Shown in pieces: positions 1-10,195 of a stretch of 64,000 nt of DNA (within the stretch, counting starts at the first letter, position 1; every line of letters begins with the position of its first letter). The stretch lies in the NCBI GenBank assembly GCA_020796225.1, contig CM036767.1, positions 29,297,253 through 29,361,252 of the forward strand, in the 5' to 3' direction. A program made the position numbers and the translations under genes. The stretch comes from Arion vulgaris (Eukaryota > Mollusca > Gastropoda > Stylommatophora > Arionidae). The notes beneath the pieces are model-generated. The model made no database searches. It had not been told where the DNA came from and worked only from the letters and a program-made list of their open reading frames with translations.

Positions 1-225
1 AAGATTTCTTTGATGTCCTGCTGCCACCTTCATCTTGGTTTTTCTCTGCATTGTAATCCAGGGAACATGTCTTTTATTACCGTTTTCTCCAAACCACTGT
101 TAACATGGCCAAAATATTTAATCTTCCAGGACATGATGAGTCTATTTATGAGTCAATGCTCTTCGACATGCAAATCTTGTAGGATGTCTTTGTTTTTCTC
201 TTCTCTGTCCAGAATGTTCTAAGAA
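1..225 (-). pseudogene. RTE-like LINE fragment, C-terminal region
   Basis: Minus-strand translation gives the region after the reverse transcriptase of RTE/BovB-like elements: KYFGHV, then a Gly/Arg-poor linker and RWRWQQDIKEI, which matches the usual GHxxR ... RRRWxxDIKE layout. It is truncated by the window edge and carries no complete frame. Confidence 0.65.
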
Positions 226-304
226 CTTTTCTGTAACACCTTGTTTCTAAAGCTTCACGTATTTTTGTTACAAAATTAGAGTTTTTGATTGTCACATATA
301 AAAG

Positions 305-560
305 GTGTTAGATGTAGCAAGGCATTTGTTTATTAAAGTTAGAAAGTTTTCATTGCTACATAGAACTAATACTGACATATGGAAGTCAAGGACAATAACC
401 AAACAAACAGAGAAAAACTTCTTCAGTCTAACTTCATGGCATGGAAAAATGTCAACATCTGAACTGATAATCATCTCTAAGGAACAGGGTAACCAGATTT
501 TGGAAATAAAAAACCTGAAACCCTTAGTGATACAAAATTGCTCAAAAATTTAAGAACAAT
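305..560 (+). pseudogene. RTE-like LINE 3' fragment with internal deletion
   Basis: The order (a 'tacatagaac...actgacatacgg' block followed by 'cttcatggca' and 'gtcaacatctga') matches the better preserved copy at 27190-27625, but the middle part is missing. It is a 5'-truncated, internally deleted copy and has no coding capacity of its own. Confidence 0.55.
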
Positions 561-689
561 TCAATTTTGACATTTTATTTTTTTATGAGCTGAGCTCTCA
601 ACACAATCCAAACTTAAGTGACATAAATAACAGACACACTCTGTATACTATGTCACAACTCTAAGAGAGTTGTGATACTGTGGGTTCCA

Positions 690-960
690 TCACTTTGAAA
701 TATTCCTGGCAATGAAGAATCTGATAGATTGGCAACAAAGGGACAAAACTACCCAAGCTCAGTACAAGTATAACGTATGATGAAGTGACTAGGTTTATCT
801 GGAGAAGATCCATAAACAAATGGTAAACAGAGCTTCCAGATCACCAGAAAGATAAGTGCCCCACTCTCCCAAGTTAAGAGTAAAACAGAAAATGTATGTG
901 ACAGTCAACAGTATAAAACCGAAACAAGTTATTTGGAGACCTATAAGCTGTGGCTAACCA
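690..960 (+). pseudogene. Jockey-like LINE RNase H fragment
   Basis: Plus-strand reading contains IPGNEESDRLATKG, the last block of the non-LTR RNase H domain (consensus GNExADxLAKxG). Stop codons follow at once, so this is a dead fragment. Confidence 0.6.
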
Positions 961-1384
961 CTGTTTTCCAAAAAAATATACTGAAGTTGATGTCTAAGAG
1001 TGAAAGAAAAAACAGCAATAATAACAATAAAGAGCAAAAAATATTAATGGTAAGTCAAACAGTAACACAGATTTTCTTACTGTAAAGTGGGCCTTGTTTC
1101 CTGTTAGAGTAAGTTGGTCCTTGAAATCTGAAGAAGACACAATATTTAAAATAAATGTTTCTAAAGGCAAAAGAATAACTGCATTGCACCATGTTACTCC
1201 ATACAATTTTGTCATACAAACAAACATTTTGAAACACTGATTTTGAAGCAACGTGGCATGTTTCTTAAAGGGACTTTACAAATAAATTTAAACTAAATTC
1301 CCGTCGAAGAACGGGTAAACTGCTAGTATAGAACATAAGACAAACATTTATGTAAGAGACCAAATAATCAACCTTGTAGATCGG

Positions 1385-1660
1385 CAATTGCCATTTTTGA
1401 CAATCGTGAAATGATGTAAACTTGCGTGGTTCGGGCATGTGATGAGACATGGCTCCCTCTCCAAGATTATTCTACAGGGAACAGTTAAAGGTGGAAGAGG
1501 GCAGAGAAAATACTGGTTTGACAACATCAAGAGCTGGTTAGGACAGTTTCTCCACACTAGCTCAAGGAGTTGAAGACAGAGACTCATAGCATGCTTTTTG
1601 TGCTGATGTCTCCACAGTGACACCCTAACGGGTTATGGGCTTTATTGTGTTATTATTATA
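1385..1660 (+). pseudogene. RTE-like LINE 3' end
   Basis: Reads LAWFGHVMRHGSL ... GGRGQRKYWFDNIKSWLGQ, the basic C-terminal segment of RTE/BovB-like ORF2. It ends with the 'tgtctccacagtgacaccctaacgg' 3' sequence and an ATT-rich tail. A minus-strand relative lies at 58685-59105. Confidence 0.65.
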
Positions 1661-3425
1661 ATATGAATTTTCGACTTCTGTAATTGGTGTTGACTTTCAT
1701 GTTATCTGTTGTGACGTAGATTACTTGGTTAAACAGGTTACAAAATCAAGCGATAAAATTCATAACAGGGACCATGAAGACAACATGTATTACAGAACTA
1801 GAAAATTCACATACTTTCAGGCAATGGAAGAAGATAGGAGAAACAGCACAGCTGATTAACAATTTTAAATATTCAGAAGACTGACAGATTCCAAAATGTA
1901 CCAAAGTACAAATGGTCTTCAAAGGGGATGCCCAAAGAAGATAACATTTGTAGAAACAATGAAAAGAAATATGAGAGCAGATACCAACAATACTGCATCT
2001 ACTACAAAACCCATCCACACAACAAACAAACTCTGAATCTGGTAAAATCAGCGATTCCCTACCATAAAAAAGCAATCCTGGTATTGAGAAAAATCAAAAT
2101 CAGACCAGACTACAAATAACGGCCATAAAGGTTAATTATTTACAGAAACACTATTCTCTAACATTTGGACTCGTGTAGACCCAAATGGATTAGCAGGAAT
2201 TTCTCTTACCTTAAGTAATGGCACGCTCTGTAACAACTTTGGAACACAACAAATACCATGAAAACTGCAATAGAAACCCTAATAAAAAGTTCTTTGGAGA
2301 TTTCTACAACCTGAGGTGACTACTGCTTTTTTAAAACATAATATACAATGTCTGAGAGTGAATGAAGAAGAAAAATGTGTATCAACTAATCAAGGTAGCT
2401 GGTGACATAATATTCTGCATGCAATGCAGTCTCTGGTAATCTCCTTCATCCAGGCATAAACATTTAATAGCAAGTTATTTTCATTGTTCAAAGTTTATTT
2501 TTAATTTACGACAATCATACTTAAGTAAGACATAACATATGGCATGGATGTAATGCTGATTGTGCACCTTTTGTAAAGTAAAGTAATGGTCTGCTATATT
2601 ACAAAAGGAATACTAGCAATTAGTAATACTATTACTACTAGTAGTGGTTAAATAATATGATCTATAATTATATAATAAATAATGTGTTACTTATTCAGTA
2701 ATCATTGACATTACATACTTGACACTACTACTACATAACTGTGATAATATCATAATAATATCATATACAATGAAGTATAGTATACTGAGTATAGTATACT
2801 CTCTAATCCACACATTTTCCCCCTTACCTTTCTGAAAGGTGTTCATGGTGGTGTACCTGGGTGATTTGGTCTCTTGAGATTGTGGCAAATGATCGTAAAA
2901 TAGATGCCGCTTAAGTCTTAATAATAATGTGCTAGGATTATACGGTGGCAACTGCAATAATGCAACTTTCACTTTCGAAAAAATGACCCTAAGTGAGTAC
3001 ATAACACCAGAAGCCGAGCAGAAGACTCAAAAGTAAAGCCACTTCTGCTATATATCAACTAGTTCTATCTATAATAATAACTGGACTAATATTATGACCA
3101 CTATAACTATATTATAACATTAACACTAACTCCTCTAACACTACATTACAGTGATTACTCAGACTGATGAGGACAGTAGTGAAGTCTGTGAAGTCGAAAT
3201 GAGTTTTTTTTTTTTGCGTACACGGTACAGAGTACACAGTTATTGAGTTATGATAAGGAAAACAATGGAATCTAATTAAAAATTAGAAACACACATGTTT
3301 TTTTCAATGTGAACACCTTCTTGATGCCACCAGTTGATATAAAAACATTTTACAAGGTTAAAATTCTAGCATGCGGTGCATCAAAGGTAAATTGAATGTG
3401 CAAATTATACAACTTTCAACTGCGT
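1661..3425. other. AT-rich intergenic DNA, no gene recognised
   Basis: No conserved protein block, tRNA or paired terminal repeats recognised. It contains small simple-sequence patches (ACT-rich near 2640) and weak open frames without domain signal. Confidence 0.5.
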
Positions 3426-3510
3426 CTGTAAGATGTGCGAATATAAGTATTCGATACTAAAATACCAAATACTACCAGGTACCAAGGTAACCAGTAACAA
3501 TTTTAAAAAG
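3426..3510. repeat. TTCGA-rich dispersed repeat fragment
   Basis: Begins 'gatgtgcgaata' followed by partly self-complementary TTCGATAC/AATACT blocks. A related segment starts at 48337. The sequence resembles ends of some hAT-type MITEs, but no paired ends were found. Confidence 0.35.
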
Positions 3511-3544
3511 TACTCGTTACAATCATAGAAAAATCTAGATAGAG

Positions 3545-3789
3545 TATAATATAGATCTATACTCATGCTTTATTGACTACTCAAAGGCATTTAATTGTGT
3601 AGAACATCAGCAATTGTGGAAGATTATTGGAGACATGAGATTTCCTTTACATTTCCAGATCATAAGAGAACTGTATAGTGGTCAAATGGCGGCTGTAAGA
3701 ACATGTGATTATACATCAGATTGGTTTGACATAAGGCAAGGAGTCAGACAAGGGTGCATTTTGTCGCCTTGTCTGTTTAAAATATTATA
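3545..3789 (+). pseudogene. Non-LTR reverse transcriptase fragment
   Basis: Plus-strand reading gives DYSKAFNCVEHQQLW (RT block with the catalytic Asp region) and then FDIRQGVRQGCILSPCLF (the RQGCxLSP block). The fragment stops at the left inverted repeat of the DD82E transposon, so the DNA transposon appears to have landed in or beside an existing LINE copy. Confidence 0.75.
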
Positions 3790-5970
3790 GTCTGTCCATT
3801 AATTCGTGAGCACGTTTGAAATTGATTTTCTCGAAAACTACCTGTTGGATCTCAGTGATTTTTGCAAGCAGCCTTAGAATATCCATGACGCTAGAGAAAT
3901 ATTTTTTCCAAGAAAATTTGATGTAGTTTGAAATATTTCTTCTTCAGGTTATATTAAAATCAACCTCACCGGATTGTACACAATAGTAACAGATTTACGG
4001 TACACAGACGCGTTGTTCTAAAATACATTATGGTAACATTGAAATATCGTGAGTTTCACGAATTCCCGTGCACCTAATCCAGTCGACTTTGAAAGCGGAA
4101 AGCATATGACGTTATAATTGGGATACCGTTTTATAGTTATAGGCGTATCTCGCTATTTGTATGAAGCTATTGTATCATATTTGTTGGCTTATCAAAACTG
4201 ACATTGATATCACATTCATAATGAGTCTGAAGTGCACATTTATAACAATGCAGAAGGTTACAGTTTTACTATACCAACACTTCCGTAGGGAATCTAAGAG
4301 AGGTCATCTATATTGCGATATTCATAACCCTGAGAAACGAACGCAACTGGCGCTTGGTCTGAATAGAGAATCCTTTTCCCGATGGATTAAACAGGACACA
4401 AAGTGCACTAATGTCAAGCAAGGAAGGAAAAGAACAATTGACGACTTTGACATAGATGTCATAAGACGGAGCTCTTGAAAATGTTTGCGACAAATCAACT
4501 TGTTACTCTCAGGAAACTGAAATTAAAACTGCAATCAGATTGCAGCATAGACATTTCTAAAAGTACTCTATGGAAAATTGTAAGAGCCGCCGGCTTCACC
4601 TTCAGAAAAACTATAGACGGCAGGAATATTATTTGTGAAAAGCCACATTTAATTGCTGCCCGAAGTAAATACCTGAAGCAGATCCGTGAGCGGCGGAGGC
4701 AAGGCTATGATATTGTATATTTGGACGAATCCTGGGTCAATGCTCACCACACCAATGCTAAAGAATGGCAATCAGTAGACGGTGAACAGAAAGAAAAATA
4801 CCAAGCAGCAAAGGCCAGCGTATTATACTAACACATGCAGGAAGCAGTGAAGAAGATCTTGTCCATGACGCTGGACTTATTTTCCAATAAAAAAGTACCG
4901 ACGGTAGGGACTACCACACAGAAATGAATGGACATATTTTCAGGCACTGGATGGAGAAAGATCTACTTCCAATTCTAAACAGACCATCATGCTTGGTAAT
5001 GGATAATGCATCCTATCCCAACGCAGTATCAGCGGAAGACAAAGTACCAACTGCATCAAATACAAAAGATCAAATTAGGACTTGGCTTGCTAAGGAAAAT
5101 GTCAGCTTCGATGATACATATTTGAAACCCGAGTTGTTGCACCTGGTGAGGATGACAAATAAGACAAAGGTGTTTCATATTGACAAAATCATTGCGGAAT
5201 ACGGCCACACGTCTTTGCGACTACCTACCTCCATATCATGCTCACCTCAATCCGATAGAGCTTGTCTGGGCTAAAGTAAAAGGGCAAGTTGCCGAACAGA
5301 ACAGGACGTTTAAAATGTGTGATGTTGAAGTTCTGACACGTGAGTCCTTCTCAATGATAGACATGCAGTTCTGGAAGAAGTGTGTTGAACATGTGCTCCG
5401 AGAGGAAGACGAGTACTGACACCGAGATGGATTACAATTTGTCCAGCCAGTAACAATTATCAACCTCATGGAATCGTCCGATTCCGGATGATACAAATCA
5501 TATTTTTATTACAGACTGAGAAATAGCAACGTATACATTTCCATATCCAAATGCGTCTACCATCATACAATTTGTGGTGAAGTTAAGACACCCTGGGGTC
5601 TAATGGTGACCGAAGGGAGGACTAACTGTTGCATATTGTATCCAAGTTCACGATTGCACATAAAGGGCAACACACTTAATTACTTGACCTATCAAGTTAA
5701 TATGGAGATACACCTATGAATAGAATTGACATGGACAAATTCTAGGATACTGTAAAATCTAAAATTTGAGCCCCGTATTTGCAATTGTCATAAAGATCAA
5801 AGGAATTCGCCGATGTGCAAAATCCGTAGCATCTATGGACTACTGGTTAGCTTTATTTTAGCGTCACGGATATTCTAAGGCTGCATGCAAAAATCACTGA
5901 GATCCAACAGGTAGTTTTCGAGAAAATCAATTTCAAACGTGCTCACGAATTAATGGACAGACTTTTTTTT
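3790..5970 (+). mobile_element. IS630/Tc1/mariner transposon, DD82E (Sailor-like), decayed
   Basis: An element of about 2.18 kb bounded by near-perfect inverted repeats of roughly 95 bp: left 'gtctgtccattaattcgtg' at 3790, and its complement ending 'ggacagac' at 5962. The right border is blurred by a T run up to 5970. TA dinucleotides flank both sides, as expected for TA target duplication. One plus-strand transposase lies inside, disrupted by frameshifts. The long terminal repeats and DDE residues place it in the IS630-Tc1-mariner superfamily. Confidence 0.85.
4161..5419 (+). pseudogene. DD82E-type transposase, frameshifted
   Basis: Cut-and-paste transposase acting on its own inverted repeats. 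Order: an N-terminal helix-turn-helix region (4215-4478, 'RESFSRWIKQD'); a second HTH-like segment ('SKSTLWKIVRAAGF', 4550-4600); the first catalytic Asp in VYLDESW (about 4720); the second in LVMDNASYPN (about 4995); and the acidic residue in PPYHAHLNPIELVWAKVK (about 5235-5280). Counting across the last frameshift gives about 82 residues between the second Asp and the Glu, far more than DD34D/E mariner or Tc1. The frame breaks near 4475, 4815 and 5225, and there is an in-frame stop near 4891, so it is inactive. The assignment to DD82E/Sailor rests on this spacing and would change if the frameshifts removed or added codons. Confidence 0.8.
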
Positions 5971-6275
5971 ATAGTAGACCTACTATGTATTGAGATGTAC
6001 AATAATATAATTATTACCGACGTCGACCGTGACTAGAGGACGTGCATTTATGCTTTGTTCAAGAGCAGATAACTACTCTAATTATCTTCAATAGCAATTA
6101 TGTGCTAATTTAATTAAAAATATCCTATTTATAATGTTGAATTTGGTGTACGTTCCTTGGCATATAAAAATATAAACTGTGAATTGGTTCAGTAGATGGG
6201 CCTTTTTCGGTTGGGTCTATGTAGTGCGTCACAACTTTAGCCGACTTAAACTTCAAGAGGCACGTATAGATATAT
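5971..6275. other. Intergenic DNA, nothing recognised
   Basis: AT-rich segment between the transposon and the 5S-like sequence. No domain or repeat structure was identified. Confidence 0.4.
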
Positions 6276-6390
6276 TTTACGGCCATACCACGTTGAAAAT
6301 ACTGTTTCTCGTTCGATCACGGAAGTCATGCAATGCCGGGAGTGGTTAGTTCTTAGATGGGTGACTGCTTGGGAACGTGCTGTAGATATT
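6276..6390 (+). pseudogene. 5S rRNA-like pseudogene
   Basis: It follows a whole 5S rRNA from 'acggccataccacgttga' through 'tctcgttcgatcacggaag' to 'gttagttcttagatgggtg', 'actgcttgggaac' and 'gtgctgtaga'. The internal control region (A box and C box area) is recognisable. Several bases expected between GGGAAC and GTGCTGT are missing, and many substitutions weaken the helices, so it is a pseudogene. The 'cttagatggg...gcttgggaac' wording is closer to arthropod than to mollusc or vertebrate 5S as far as I recall. A T-rich stretch and then a tRNA-SINE follow directly. Confidence 0.75.
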
Positions 6391-6392
6391 TT

Positions 6393-6637
6393 GGGGGTCT
6401 CTGTGGTTAAGCCATTGCCTTGCGCTCTGAAGGTTGTGGGTTCGAATCCGGACCGCGCCGTACTGTTCAGGAGGACAGTATTTCCAGGGACCCCTAAGAT
6501 TGTTGCCTGAGCTACGGATTCCGTGCTTTGAGCAATACTCTCGGCAGGTGGATTTTCATTTGTGCAGAAAGGGACTGAGCCATTTGGGGTAAAACCTGTG
6601 TGCAATGAAGTCAACCCATCGGCTTTAGACCCAAGTT
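6393..6637 (+). repeat. tRNA-derived SINE, family 1 (~240 bp)
   Basis: Starts 'ggggtctctgtggttaag' (A box), has a B box 'gggttcgaatcc', then the family-specific body ('caatactctcggcaggtgg') and ends near 'gcaatgaagtcaa...agacccaag'. Its limits follow from the copy at 46124-46361, which has a target-site duplication. Confidence 0.8.
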
Positions 6638-6639
6638 AA

Positions 6640-7025
6640 ACACAAATAAAATTTAGACCTTTGTCAACGTATGTCTTTGGTGGATTCTCAGATTGAAATG
6701 GTATTACAGAGTTGCAAACACAGACCTGTGGAGAAGAACCGGACAGGAACACATGATGACCTAGGTTAAGAAGAAGAAAATGGCGATGGGTTGGGCATAC
6801 CCTACGAAAGACACAGTCGAGTGTCACTAGACAAGCACTTGAGTGGAACCCGCAAGGAAAATGAAAAAGAACGCCATAAACAAACCTGGAGACAAAGTCT
6901 TCTTGAGGAACTGAAGAGTGCTCGACTATCCTGGGAGACCATAAAGAAAACAACAAGAGACCGAGAAAAGGGACGAACAACTGTTGAGGCCCTATGCTCC
7001 ACGATGAGCGGAGAGGAATAAGTCA
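6640..7025 (+). pseudogene. RTE-like LINE C-terminal fragment
   Basis: Plus-strand reading gives [19 protein letters not shown], then WNPQGK, WRQSLLEELKSARLSWETIK and a terminal RTTVEALCS. This is the C-terminal region after the RT of endonuclease-RT type LINEs. Stop codons occur upstream. Confidence 0.75.
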
Positions 7026-7029
7026 GTAA

Positions 7030-7560
7030 TTAATTGATGTTGGATTTCGTTAGTTATTTTTACATTTGCTGAAAAAGTTCTCCCTATGTATATAAAGTCT
7101 TTGACTTGCTTTAACTGATGTTTGTCAATGGAGATATTGGTATCGTATTCCTCTCTAGCGAATGTCATTACTTTGATTTTGTCAATGTTTATTCTCATAT
7201 TATATTCATTGCATGCTAACTGGAGTCTATTAATGTGGTGAGGTAGATTTTTTTCTGTTGTTGACATGATTGCCTAATCGTCGGCAAAAAGAAATTCATT
7301 AAAAAGTTCCCCAAAGGTTGTTTCCTTCACTTGTGTTAGTTAATGTACAGATTTGATCGATTTATGTGATGAAAAACAGCGATGATAGTACGCATCCTTG
7401 TCTAACTCCTGACACACGAGGAACTTTTCTGATAGACCTGGGAATGTTACGTGTTCAAAATTTATTATTTTTTAAAATTTGTCTCAGATATTTTGCGAAT
7501 GTATTTTGGTTCAGAGCAGAAGGTTTGAGTTCTCTGGCCTGCATTGTTGACCTCTAAATA
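7030..7560 (-). pseudogene. Non-LTR reverse transcriptase fragment
   Basis: Minus-strand reading runs from VRQGCVLSSLFF (about 7390) through a degenerate active site (FLFADD followed by a stop, about 7280) to QLACNEYNMRINIDKIKVM and FIYIGRTFSANVKITNEI. The block order is that of RTE-like RT thumb regions. Confidence 0.7.
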
Positions 7561-7929
7561 AGATTCACGCTAAATCAAGATCACAATCTACAGAACAAAT
7601 ATGAACAATGATAAAATCAATAAAGATCAGATAAAACGTACACATTCTCTAAGCTTCATTCCGCAATTCTTATAACACAGTTCAGGCTGTAAACGAAAAT
7701 GATAAAGTCACGTGTTTAAAAATGTTATTTTTGTTTTTAATTTTCAATTCTCTCTTTCATACCTTCCCACTTTTATTATGAATTACTATACTCTGATTCA
7801 TAAATGAATCAATACACATAGATTACTTGTTTATTTTTGGATGATGATGTGAGAAAAAAAAAAGGCAGTTGGATCAGATGTGTTGTGCCCACCACCATGT
7901 TGAATTGTGTGAGTTTAAGGTCTTTGAGT
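7561..7929. other. AT-rich spacer, nothing recognised
   Basis: No coding or structured repeat signal seen between two minus-strand LINE fragments. Confidence 0.4.
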
Positions 7930-8545
7930 TTATACTTTTCGTTTCCTGCAACCCACATTCTTATTCTTCTTCTTCTCCTAACTCCACTTAAAGCATAAGC
8001 ATCAACACATTTCCTCCAATCAAATCTGTCTTGAGCATGCTGGCTTAGTTAATTCTACGTGTTTCCGCCTCTTCTCTTTCTCTGTCTACAGTTCGTCTCC
8101 ATGTCTCTTTAGGTCGTCCCCTACCTCTCTTACCTCTTGGATTCCATTTCAGAGCCACACGAGGGTGTCTGGTTTTCTGTATTCTTAATGTGTGTCCCAA
8201 CCACTTCTATCTCCTCCTTTTTATTTTCTAGCTGATATTGTTATGCCTGGGGCTGTGGGATCTCAGTAGTTTGTATTCTTTTATCCAAACGAACGTGGAG
8301 AATTCTTCTGAGACATCTTCCACCAAAGCCTCTTATGCGACTGTCTGTCGTTGCACTTGTTTTCCAGGTCTCTGATCCAAACAATAGGACCGGGTGTACA
8401 TTTGACTTGCATATATTGAGTTTAGTATGTGTCATGTAAGCTGATGATCTCTATATGTTGTCTAATGATCTGAATATTGCAGCTGCCGTTCCAATTCTTG
8501 TTTTGATTTCTTTTCCTACATCTCCATCTATGGTTACACAGCTGC
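7930..8545 (-). pseudogene. RTE-like LINE C-terminal fragment
   Basis: Minus-strand reading: GDVGKEIKTRIGTAAAIFRSL, VHPVLLFGSETWKTS, CLRRILHVR, then GRGRPKETWRRTVDRE. Frameshifts and a stop after PQPQA break the frame. The content matches the thumb and C-terminal region of endonuclease-RT LINEs. Confidence 0.75.
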
Positions 8546-8879
8546 CATGCTGTAAAGTATTCCATTACAAAAACCCAACAAAACAATTTTCAGTGAGAAC
8601 AAAACATCAGCGCAGTTTACATTTGACACTGATTTGGTTGTATTTTTATTTGATGACGACACGACTCTTCATAATTGTGCATCTTCTTTTCTTCATCTGC
8701 TCCTGATACGCATTTCAGCGCCAGAACATGCAAAAGATTCATTGCAAGTGTCCGTTTATGTTGAAAATGAATTTATCATTTTTTTAAAAGAAATATTCAA
8801 TGTAGAGATGCTCTTTATTCTGATCTAGTTACTTATTTTTGTTGTTAGAGTTGACATCACGACCCTCGTGACTTATCCC
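8546..8879. other. Spacer, nothing recognised
   Basis: Short overlapping open frames without recognisable domains. No repeat partner was identified in the window. Confidence 0.35.
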
Positions 8880-9110
8880 AGTACGTGCTTATCCTAGGCA
8901 CAGAGAAAACGAGCTGCGTGAATGACAGAACACGCACAAGTCTAACCTTGATCACGTGTTCCCCACCTGTGGTAGGGGATTGTGTTTTAGGATTTGACTC
9001 TACAGTCACCTCCGCAACACCAGAGAATTAAAGCCAAATTGCGAAAGGGCGCAGAGTCTTTTGAGAAGAGACTTATGTATGAGCTGAACGACAAGAGAGA
9101 AAAGCGAAAA
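8880..9110 (+). pseudogene. Zinc-finger LINE 3' fragment
   Basis: Contains 'cctaaccttgatcacgtgtt'-like sequence and the 'cctgtggtaggggattgtgtt' block that encode the terminal C2H2 finger in the copies at 41.1 and 51.8 kb. Here the Cys and His codons are interrupted by stops. A second, unrelated LINE-like piece follows from about 9031. Confidence 0.55.
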
Positions 9111-9138
9111 CTCAGAAGCTGTCACAGTAAAACACTTG

Positions 9139-9345
9139 CCAATTGACCGTCTGTAAAGACGAAAAAGGCCATATATTGTTTATCAGCCTGTTGTCTTTAA
9201 CATTCAGTTCTTTCAGGACATCAGTGTTCTTCCTTTTTCTTATTACATTTTCTTCCGTTTTTTTTATTACATCAATCAAGTGCCATGCCTGCCGGCGTAG
9301 GCGATCATGTCTCTCCACAACTCTCTTTGCTTGGTGCATGTAATC
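9139..9345 (-). pseudogene. RTE-like LINE 3' end
   Basis: Reverse complement matches the 3' terminus seen at 27560-27625 ('catgatcgcctacgccgg...catggcacttgat'). The minus frame reads DVLKELNVKDNRL and RHDRLRRQAWHLID. It is the terminal part of a LINE ending in a GAT/TGAT tail. Confidence 0.6.
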
Positions 9346-9389
9346 AGTTCTGACTTACATGCACCTTTTTATTACATTCATGCCCAATA

Positions 9390-10072
9390 TCTGACATTAG
9401 TTAGGTTGTTCCTTTCGTGCCAAAGGCGGCACATAGGGCAGAGGTTTTAGATCTCCATGTGATGCGGTTCGTTGCTAGCAGTTGGAGATCTTGTATGGTT
9501 TTACATCCCAATAGTTTACTTTCTTGTTGAATGGTTCTTCGAAGAGTGGTCTTTGGTCTTCCACGTTTTCTTTTCCCAACTGGTGACCACATAAGGACTT
9601 GTCGATTTAGTCTCTTTTCGTCTGATCTAAGAACATGACCTAAATATTTCCACCTTCGTTTTCTTATAATATTTGATACGGGTTGTTGGTGTGTTCTATC
9701 TCTCACTGTGTTGTTTGAAACGAAATCACTCCATTTGACTTTTAATAATTTTCGATGACATTTATTCTCAAAGCTGTCCAGTTTCTTATCAATTTTCTTT
9801 GTTGATTTCCAACTTTCACAACCGTAGGTCAGTACAGGAATCACACATGACCTAAACAATTTAACTTTTGTGCATATACTAAGTTCTTGAGATTGCCAGA
9901 TATTCGTTAATTTAGTGAAGGCACTAGCTGCTATAGCAATACGAGAGTTTATTTCTTTCATCGTGTCTCCGTTGTTTGACACTTTACTACCCAAATATGT
10001 AAAATGTTCAACTTTCTCCAGTGTTTGGCCATTTATTAGGATGTTGTATCTGACATTGCTACATGTCAAATA
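9390..10072 (-). pseudogene. RTE-like LINE ORF2 C-terminal half, intact 222-codon frame
   Basis: This is the longest open frame in the window. It covers FTYLGSKVSNNGDTMKEI (RT thumb), VIPVLTYGCESW, KCHRKLLKVKW, KRRWKYLGHVLRSD, KRKRGRPKTTLRRTI and a terminal KTSALCAAFGTKG. It is 5'-truncated before the RT active site, as expected after incomplete reverse transcription, so it cannot retrotranspose. The uninterrupted frame suggests a fairly young insertion. Confidence 0.85.
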
Positions 10073-10144
10073 TCTGACATTGCGTTCGTACTATCACCTG
10101 GCGTATTTAATCACGCCACTCCCAACCGGAAAAACAGGTACCAT

Positions 10145-10195
10145 TATATAAGAACGCTAGCTTTACCAGCAGTCGTCGTTTAGCTAAAATTTGTG
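10145..10195 (+). promoter_or_regulatory. TATA box plus candidate non-coding first exon
   Basis: TATATAAG at 10145-10152 is followed about 26 bp later by a short segment (about 10171-10195) ending in a strong splice donor, GTG|gtaagt. The next coding exon downstream on this strand is at 15102, preceded by a splice acceptor. This could be the core promoter and first exon of the PGY-rich gene. It is an inference from motif order only; such strings also occur by chance. Confidence 0.3.

Noticed and set aside
6276..6390. Functional 5S rRNA gene
   Set aside because: Missing bases near the 3' end and many helix-breaking changes; single copy beside a SINE.
6393..6470. Functional tRNA gene
   Set aside because: A and B boxes are present, but the cloverleaf stems do not pair and the sequence continues into a repeated SINE body seen in other copies.
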